Of a stretch of 20,111 nt of DNA, positions 14,307 through 20,111 are shown one piece after another. How positions within the stretch are numbered: position 1 is the stretch's first letter; each line of letters begins with the position of its first letter. Made by a program: the position numbers and the translations under genes. Where the stretch lies: positions 1-20,111 of the forward strand of contig CAJQNM010000014.1 in NCBI GenBank assembly GCA_905479665.1, given 5' to 3'. The notes under the pieces were generated by a model. That model was not told the DNA's origin. It saw only the letters and a list, made by a program, of their open reading frames with translations, and did no database searches. The DNA is from an uncultured Saprospiraceae bacterium. GTDB taxonomy: Bacteria > Bacteroidota > Bacteroidia > Chitinophagales > Saprospiraceae.

Positions 14307-14351
14307 ATTCTTAATTTAAATAATAAATAATGAACGGTTTCCCACATTCCA

Positions 14352-17300
14352 CTACACAAAAGCGCGCATCGTCAGAGACACATTATATCCATCATTCTTT
14401 TCGATAGCTATTTCGGCATTCATATTCTGGGCCCGCATTTCCATATTTTTTAAACCCGATCCCTTGCGAGAGATTGCCCCATTAACCACCTTCTTGGTCG
14501 TCCCATCGTTGCAAACATCCAGTATGAATACATTCCCTTCCTTTGAAATATTAATATCCACCCGCTTTGCATTTGAATGCTTTGCAATATTGGTGAGCGC
14601 CTCTTTGACGATCAAATAAATATTCTGGCGAATGTGCACCGGTATCTTTTTCTCGCGATTAATATTTGTAACCGTGAAATAAAAATCAATTGCCCGTGGA
14701 AATAGTATCTCTGCTGCATACTCCTTCATCCGCTCAAGTAAATCTTCAAACCGATCTTTCCGAGCATCCGTAGCCCAGATAACGTCTCGCATTTGCGCCA
14801 TGGCATTCCGACTCATTTCACTGATGCGTTGCAGTTTTATTCGATCCTTTTCATTGGCCGAGTATTCCAATAATTCCGTCTGCATGGCCAATCCAGAAAG
14901 CAATCCCCCTACGTCATCGTGCAAATCACTCGATATTTTCGTACGCAACCGTTCCAAACGAATTGCTTGTTGCAACCTAAATTGGTGAATCAGGTAAACG
15001 AAGATGGAAATGAAGCCAAGGCAAATAGCAATAAACCAAGCTTTCTGAAAAAAGAAACTATCGACTTCGATATCCAAAAACATCGCCTTGCCACTTATAT
15101 TTCCATTGCGGTCGATGCCTTCAACCACCAGCCGATAGTTGCCCGCTGCCAGGTCATTAAAGCGCAGTTCATTGACCTTCGATAAATAGGTCCAGTCCTC
15201 ATCCAATCCTTCGACCTTATAGCGATATTGACTTTCTTCTGGAAAAGCCAAATCGGCCAGGGTAAAGGTGCAGTGGAGGTACCGATAGTCTGCCGGTAGT
15301 TTGATCTCCTTCAGATTTTGCAAGTTATGCTCTAGGATGACAACAGATTCGGTAGAACGATCAAAATAGGATAGCTCTGAAAGCAAAACTGGTGCATCAA
15401 TATCTGTTTCCAGTAAATCCTCTGCCCGAAAAACATCGACACCCCCGGCGGTCCCAAAATAGAGCACTCCATTTGAGTCGCAGGCATGTGCCAAGGGACT
15501 GAATTGATTGTGCTCAAACCCATCGAGTTTGCCAAAATTTCGAAAGAGTTTCAGGCTCCGATTATACAGAGACATTCCACGGTATGTGCTCAGCCAGATA
15601 TTCCCCGCAAGGTCCTGTTGAATTCCATTAATGCTATTGTTGGGCAAACCGTCGCGTCGATCGTGATACGTGAAGGTCTCACGCACCGGATCGTACTGAT
15701 TCAGCCCCCCACCCTGAGTACCGATAAGCAACTGCCCGTCTTCGATTTCTGAAATGGCTAGCACATTGTCATTGCTTATCCCATAATAGTCATTGTCTGT
15801 ATAGTTTTTACTTTCGGCACTGTGATCTGTTCGATCAATGTACACAAGTCCATCATCCGTGCCAATCCATAGGATACCACTCTTTGCCTCGAGGATGCAT
15901 TTTCCAATTTTGCCTTCTATTGGATTGCTCCCGTCATCAGTGGTGTAATGATAAAAGTTTGAACCCCGCACATCAAAAGTAGTGAGGCGGCTCTCTTCGG
16001 GAGTGCTTCCGGTGACCAGCCAAAGGTTGCCATCTACCGAGGCGGTCAGGTCTACGATCCTTTGAGGAAATCCATCATAGTATTTAAACCTACCTGTGGC
16101 CACCTCATAACTGATCAGCTCACCTAAGCTACCTTCGCTAAATCGAGCGCCCCAGACGTGCGTTCCGTCAAATATGAGTGGAGATGCACAAGCACAGTCG
16201 TCCGGTAGGAATGCAGAGGAATCCATCAGCAAACGACGAGGGGTATCCAGCCCTGCTTCTAATTCATACCATGAGCCAAAAGCATCGGTTACAATAATAT
16301 TTCCCGTAGGCAAAGCAACAATGCCGTGTACCTTCATGGGTTTTTCTTGACCTAGGGAATCTCTATGTGAGATATTATTGACCCATTTTTTGGTGAGCAT
16401 GACCTTGCGTACTCCTTCATTGGTGCCCAAGAAAATGAGCCGCTCAAAATCATCACTGTACATCGCATTGATCTCATATCCCTCCTCAATGAGTGACGAG
16501 TACTCTTTTACCTCGTCATCATTTCCGACAAAATAAAGCTGACTCTGCTCTTCCTGTGTCTGCTGAAGCATAACATTGCCCAGTTTATCTTCCCATAAAT
16601 CAGCAAAAAATTGGTTCTCTTCTTGACCAAAAAATGGTTTAAAAAGCTCAGCCGCTTCATTGTATTCCCAAACACCAGGCACAGACCCAAAAGCCAACCA
16701 CTGACGACCTTGCTTGTCCTGATGTAAAATCGTGGCTTCGCCTTGAGTCGCATCCAGGCCCAGGGTATCTAGCGATTGCAGCATCATGACCTTGCCTGCC
16801 GGATCAACCCGAACTACGCCACTCCCACTGTCGTTGATCAGGAATCCCTTGTCACGTAAAGCGACAAATTGATAGAGTGAATAAGTCTTGGCGGGATGGT
16901 CTGCAATCTTCAGCAAGGTTTCAAAATAATCTTGATCATTGAGCCTCTGTATCGCAAGCGAGATACCCAATTTAGTCAAGAGATACACATCACCAGATCT
17001 ATGCTCTAGGTATATAGCCTGAACCTCACCCTCTACCCCGTTTTCCTCTTTCAGGAAGAGTTTGGTGGCTACTGTAGAAGTAGCAGGGAGGAGATCCAGA
17101 AACCGACGATTAAGATCATATTGCAGCACTAAGGAGCCATCAGTGCGAACGCAGACATCTTTTATATCTCTTGCTGAGATCTGGTATTTCGTGCGTGTGC
17201 GATTGTCAAATGCTAAGATATTGCGTCCATCGTATCGATTTATCCCATTGCGAGTAGCGATCCAGAGGAGACCTGCGTGGTCAGATATGATACGTGTCAC

Positions 17301-17435
17301 CGTGCGATCAGAGAGCTCCCGACCACTGTTTATTTCAGTTATACTAACTACTTCAGATTGGCCATAACAAAGACTGCAAGCACTCAGGTAGAATACCATC
17401 AACGCACAAACCAGCCTGCTCACGTTGTAAAACAC
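14352..17435 (-). CDS. Sensor histidine kinase with periplasmic propeller and Y_Y_Y domain
   Basis: 1027 aa from a GTG at 17435 (another GTG lies four codons on). A signal sequence (LVCALMVFYLSACSLCYGQ) is followed by a very large periplasmic sensor built of Reg_prop repeats forming two beta-propellers; examples are GLLWIATRNGINRYDGRN near residue 60, GILWIGTDDGLVYIDR and GNIWLSTYRGMSLYNR. A Y_Y_Y domain follows (YRYKVEGLDEDWTYL...LAAGNYRLVVEGIDRNGN), then one membrane helix (AWFIAICLGFISIFVYLIHQF, about 795-815). The cytoplasmic HisKA_3 helix has the phospho-acceptor His at about 839 in SSDLHDDVGG, and the ATPase domain has EALTNIAKHS (N box) and RKGSGLKNM (G box). Unlike hybrid systems it has no receiver or DNA-binding domain; those are in the next gene. 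Propeller sensors of this type often detect glycans, but the ligand here is unknown. Confidence 0.93.
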   Translation of the reverse strand: MFYNVSRLVCALMVFYLSACSLCYGQSEVVSITEINSGRELSDRTVTRIISDHAGLLWIATRNGINRYDGRNILAFDNRTRTKYQISARDIKDVCVRTDGSLVLQYDLNRRFLDLLPATSTVATKLFLKEENGVEGEVQAIYLEHRSGDVYLLTKLGISLAIQRLNDQDYFETLLKIADHPAKTYSLYQFVALRDKGFLINDSGSGVVRVDPAGKVMMLQSLDTLGLDATQGEATILHQDKQGRQWLAFGSVPGVWEYNEAAELFKPFFGQEENQFFADLWEDKLGNVMLQQTQEEQSQLYFVGNDDEVKEYSSLIEEGYEINAMYSDDFERLIFLGTNEGVRKVMLTKKWVNNISHRDSLGQEKPMKVHGIVALPTGNIIVTDAFGSWYELEAGLDTPRRLLMDSSAFLPDDCACASPLIFDGTHVWGARFSEGSLGELISYEVATGRFKYYDGFPQRIVDLTASVDGNLWLVTGSTPEESRLTTFDVRGSNFYHYTTDDGSNPIEGKIGKCILEAKSGILWIGTDDGLVYIDRTDHSAESKNYTDNDYYGISNDNVLAISEIEDGQLLIGTQGGGLNQYDPVRETFTYHDRRDGLPNNSINGIQQDLAGNIWLSTYRGMSLYNRSLKLFRNFGKLDGFEHNQFSPLAHACDSNGVLYFGTAGGVDVFRAEDLLETDIDAPVLLSELSYFDRSTESVVILEHNLQNLKEIKLPADYRYLHCTFTLADLAFPEESQYRYKVEGLDEDWTYLSKVNELRFNDLAAGNYRLVVEGIDRNGNISGKAMFLDIEVDSFFFQKAWFIAICLGFISIFVYLIHQFRLQQAIRLERLRTKISSDLHDDVGGLLSGLAMQTELLEYSANEKDRIKLQRISEMSRNAMAQMRDVIWATDARKDRFEDLLERMKEYAAEILFPRAIDFYFTVTNINREKKIPVHIRQNIYLIVKEALTNIAKHSNAKRVDINISKEGNVFILDVCNDGTTKKVVNGAISRKGSGLKNMEMRAQNMNAEIAIEKNDGYNVSLTMRAFV

Positions 17436-17476
17436 GAGTGAAGAATTTATTCGCCAAAACCAGTACTAGTCCAGTT

Positions 17477-19576
17477 TTATCGCGAAGCCAAAGATTGATT
17501 CCAATCACGAATTATGTGCAAGACTTCTTCGAGATACACATCCTTCTTTATAGCCTTGAGCAAGTCTTCATTACTGGCGCTTTTCTTTTCATCGTCCTCA
17601 AACTTCTGGAGATCTTCTTCCAAGTTCGATACTACGAGTGATTCGATCGGCTTGAACATGTCACGGTACTTCTGCGAAGTCTCTTTCTTCTCTTCGCGCT
17701 CACTGATGTAAGAGTCCAAGTCAAGCAGATAGCGTGCCTCATCTTCTTCTTGTTCTTTCATCATTTTGGCCCGCTCTTCGATGAGCTGAAAAGTAGGATG
17801 AGCTGCAACACGTGCTTCGCTAAGCGATCTCAGATCATTGACCTGTGGCACAGACGCCACGCCTTGCGCATGTTCTACCGCATCTATCTCACTCCAAGCC
17901 AATGCATGGTCATATTCCTTTTCACCAACCTTCACATAGTTGTAGGTACTTGGCAAAACAATATCCGGTACAACCCCTTTGAGTTGGGTAGATCCACCAT
18001 TGACACGATAAAATTTCTGCGTAGTGATCTTCACTTCTCCGAGCGGTTTGAGTTCATCATTTCCAACCACAAAGCGATCGAGTTCGTGAAAGCGTTGAAC
18101 CGTTCCTTTTCCAAAGGTTGAACTACTGCCCACGATAACGGCTCGAGAATAATCTTGCAAAGCTGCACTGATGATCTCTGACGCTGAGGCCGAGAAATGA
18201 TTTACCATCACCACCACTGGTCCATCATATTTTACACTAGGATCTTCGTCTTTCAGGACATAGGGTCTGCGATCACGAGACTTTACCTGAACGACAGGTC
18301 CCTTTTCAAAAAACAAACCACTCATCTCAACGACTTCTGAAAGTGATCCGCCACCATTATTGCGTAGATCCAGAATGATGCCAATGGCTCCTTCTTTGCC
18401 TAGTTTTTCAATTTCTGTACTTACATCTTCCGCACAGCCAGGCAATCCATTTTGCTCAAAATAAAATTTAGGCAATTTGATCAGCCCCACTTTGTCCTCA
18501 TCACCTTCAAGATTGAGCAAGACCGACCGGGCTTTGCCTTCCTCCATCACAATTTGATCACGGACAATAGAGACATCCGCTATCGTTCCATCAGATTTTT
18601 TCACGGTGAGCGTCACTGTTGTGCCTTTCTTTCCCCGTATGAGCAAGATTACATCGTCTGTTCTCCAACCCCGAATGTCTTTTGGCTCGTCATCTTCTTG
18701 GCCGACCATCAGGATGAGATCATTTTCCTCAAGCTCTTTCCCCTTCCATGCAGGACCTCCTGCAATGACTTCAGTGACCTTGATCAGCTCTCCATCTGCC
18801 AGTAAGCGCGCACCGATTCCTTCGTAGCTGCCATTGAGGGACAAGTCAAAATCTTGTTTGTCCTTTGGGCTAAAATAGTTAGAGTGAGGATCATAAGCCA
18901 CGGTTATGGCATTGAGATAATCTTCAAATCGATCGGATCGTCGCAAATCGTTTTGACGCTCAAACCATAAATCGAAATTCTTTTTGATATCTGCACGAGC
19001 CTCTTCAATCAAGACCGCTTCGTCCTTGGGCTCATCCTCATCGGTCATTGCCTCCTGCTTATTGAAGACCTTCACCATTATTTCGTACTGGATCAGTTTT
19101 CTCCAGAAATCTCGCAGCTCTTCATCATTTGAGGCAAAACCTCTTTTTTCGGCATTGAGAACGATCTCTGCATCATCGTGAATGTTGATTTCTTCTTCAT
19201 CGATGCGCTCTTTGTAATAACCCTCACATTTCTTGATTCCAGAAGAAATCAAAGAGGCTGAAAGATTGAGGAATTCAAAAGTACCTGCATTGATCTCATC
19301 GTCAATGCCCAATCTAAATTGCTCCAGTTGTTCTACATCGTCTTGGGTCAGGTAGCGCTTTGCTGGATCCATAAACTTGAGGTAATTTTCATAGACCTGC
19401 TCAGATAGCCTATCGTCAACTTCCTTAGGAGAATAGTGCACCCGTTCTAAAAATTTGACGACTGCTTGCAAGGTAAGTTGTTCCTTCTTATTGAGATCGA
19501 CGGGGGTAGGTGCAAATGATTTGAGTAAAAATCCGGCAACTCCGATAAGCAGGATGATGGCACTTCGTAATATCAT
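17477..19576 (-). CDS. prc: Carboxy-terminal processing (tail-specific) protease, S41 family
   Basis: 699 aa, the size of the long Tsp/Prc type. An N-terminal hydrophobic segment (ILRSAIILLIGVAGFLLKSF) exports or anchors it in the periplasm. A helical N-terminal domain runs to about 240 and contains AYDPHSNYFSP (228-237). A PDZ domain follows (about 247-330, GSYEGIGARLL...VIAGGPAWKGKELEENDLIL). The catalytic domain has LDLRNNGGG (403-410), nucleophile S464 in HFSASASEI, D475 in LQDYSRA and general-base K490 in STFGKGTVQ. The spacing to Lys is one residue longer than in E. coli Tsp (SSST against EPT). A charged C-terminal helical domain follows. It degrades or trims periplasmic proteins from their C-termini. 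The kinase gene follows after 41 bases in the same direction. The symbol is by family. Confidence 0.93.
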   Translation of the reverse strand: MILRSAIILLIGVAGFLLKSFAPTPVDLNKKEQLTLQAVVKFLERVHYSPKEVDDRLSEQVYENYLKFMDPAKRYLTQDDVEQLEQFRLGIDDEINAGTFEFLNLSASLISSGIKKCEGYYKERIDEEEINIHDDAEIVLNAEKRGFASNDEELRDFWRKLIQYEIMVKVFNKQEAMTDEDEPKDEAVLIEEARADIKKNFDLWFERQNDLRRSDRFEDYLNAITVAYDPHSNYFSPKDKQDFDLSLNGSYEGIGARLLADGELIKVTEVIAGGPAWKGKELEENDLILMVGQEDDEPKDIRGWRTDDVILLIRGKKGTTVTLTVKKSDGTIADVSIVRDQIVMEEGKARSVLLNLEGDEDKVGLIKLPKFYFEQNGLPGCAEDVSTEIEKLGKEGAIGIILDLRNNGGGSLSEVVEMSGLFFEKGPVVQVKSRDRRPYVLKDEDPSVKYDGPVVVMVNHFSASASEIISAALQDYSRAVIVGSSSTFGKGTVQRFHELDRFVVGNDELKPLGEVKITTQKFYRVNGGSTQLKGVVPDIVLPSTYNYVKVGEKEYDHALAWSEIDAVEHAQGVASVPQVNDLRSLSEARVAAHPTFQLIEERAKMMKEQEEDEARYLLDLDSYISEREEKKETSQKYRDMFKPIESLVVSNLEEDLQKFEDDEKKSASNEDLLKAIKKDVYLEEVLHIIRDWNQSLASR

Positions 19577-19651
19577 AGTACTTCTGTTTTCTCTTTTTTT
19601 GACGTGCAGAACGACTAAAGATACTCGAAAATGAGCTAAAATGTTTCAACA

Positions 19652-19681
19652 CAAATCAATGCGAATGCCTATTTAACGAAA
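19652..19681 (-). promoter_or_regulatory. Possible promoter of the protease gene
   Basis: On the minus strand TTGATTTG (19652-19659) differs by one base from TAnnTTTG. A TTTC (19678-19681) sits 18 bases upstream, near the -33 TTTG position. It lies about 75 bases ahead of the protease ATG. Both boxes are imperfect, so this is a weak candidate. Confidence 0.25.
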
Positions 19682-19749
19682 CAGTAACCATAAATCGTTT
19701 GCCAAACCAGCGATGGTTCACATGCAGTGATCATAAATTGCCGCGAAAA

Positions 19750-19795
19750 ACCACGCTGACAAGAACGTCCAGAAAATCGTAAAAAGATACGTGGT
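19750..19795 (-). terminator. Possible weak terminator after the pyrophosphatase gene
   Basis: On the minus strand ACCACG and CGTGGT form a six-pair stem around a 34-base loop and are followed by TTTTTCG. It starts about eight bases after the pyrophosphatase stop. The long loop makes it weaker than a classical intrinsic terminator. Confidence 0.3.
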
Positions 19796-19802
19796 AACCT
19801 TC

Positions 19803-20111
19803 CTAGCTGATAAATGGCGCGATGACCACAGCCACAACTGACATAAGTTTAAGTAGGATGTTTAGCGAAGGGCCCGAAGTATCTTTAAAAGGATCACCAA
19901 CGGTATCTCCAACCACCGTCGCTTTGTGCGGCTCTGATCCTTTGAGATACTCTTTGCCACCAATTGTGACACCCTCTTCAAACATCTTCTTGGCATTGTC
20001 CCATGCTCCACCGGCATTTGATTGGAAAATGGCCATCAGTACTCCACAGACTGTGACTCCGGCCAAGAGGCCTCCGAGAGGCTCTGCCCCAAATACAAAC
20101 CCTACTAGGAC
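19803..20111 (-). CDS. hppA: Membrane-bound proton/sodium-translocating pyrophosphatase (C-terminal part, cut by window edge)
   Basis: Only the last 102 residues are in the window; the reading frame runs off the right edge. The end carries strongly conserved M-PPase motifs: FQSNAGGAWDNAKKMFE, then HKATVVGDTVGDPFKDTSGP (the acidic pyrophosphate/Mg2+ site) and LNILLKLMSVVAVVIAPF as the last membrane helix. The enzyme hydrolyses pyrophosphate and pumps H+ or Na+ across the inner membrane. The visible part lacks the residues that distinguish ion type and potassium dependence. The symbol is by family. It is followed, on the same strand but across about 225 bases, by the protease gene. Confidence 0.93.
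   Translation of the reverse strand, partial: VLVGFVFGAEPLGGLLAGVTVCGVLMAIFQSNAGGAWDNAKKMFEEGVTIGGKEYLKGSEPHKATVVGDTVGDPFKDTSGPSLNILLKLMSVVAVVIAPFIS

Overview
The window looks like a chromosomal segment of a Bacteroidota bacterium, probably of the Saprospiria/Cytophagia kind. The evidence is the gene content (RNase Y next to ZapA and PheT, a DUF6029-like barrel protein, an Omp28-like lipoprotein, a Reg_prop/Y_Y_Y sensor kinase, a membrane pyrophosphatase), weak or absent Shine-Dalgarno sites, several TTG/GTG-or-ATG start ambiguities, and one good match to the Bacteroidota -7 box TAnnTTTG. I cannot name a species.

Layout. Positions 1-2600 are an accessory, partly decayed patch. It holds a fragment resembling a plasmid replication initiator, fused to the C-terminal tail of a serine recombinase. 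On the minus strand follow an unrecognised 356-aa protein and, just upstream of it in the same direction, a broken Cys-rich/Gly-rich gene with a frameshift at a G6 tract. Positions 2608-3684 encode an exported L-type-lectin/OmpA fusion. Positions 3792-8583 are a housekeeping block on the minus strand, transcribed as pheT, small coiled-coil gene, zapA, rny: tRNA charging, division-ring regulation and mRNA decay. Divergent from pheT is a carboxypeptidase-regulatory-like exported protein gene (8599-9976) split by a frameshift.

Positions 10028-13099 hold an envelope group: a DUF6029-like outer-membrane barrel gene followed four bases later by an Omp28-like lipoprotein with a CPNC motif (both minus), and divergently a TlpA-like thioredoxin with WCAPC. 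The three together look like an envelope thiol-redox module. Positions 13100-13640 carry no gene but hold a strikingly conserved tandem duplication with a period of 278 bases. Each unit has a strong terminator-like hairpin, a second perfect hairpin, a G-rich tract that could form a quadruplex and a small GNA-loop hairpin. This is the best candidate for an undescribed element here.

Positions 13671-19576 are a co-directional minus-strand set: a tail-specific (S41) protease, a large periplasmic-propeller histidine kinase and its LuxR-type response regulator. This suggests envelope-state sensing, although the link between protease and kinase rests on position only. The right edge cuts through the 3' end of a membrane-bound pyrophosphatase gene.
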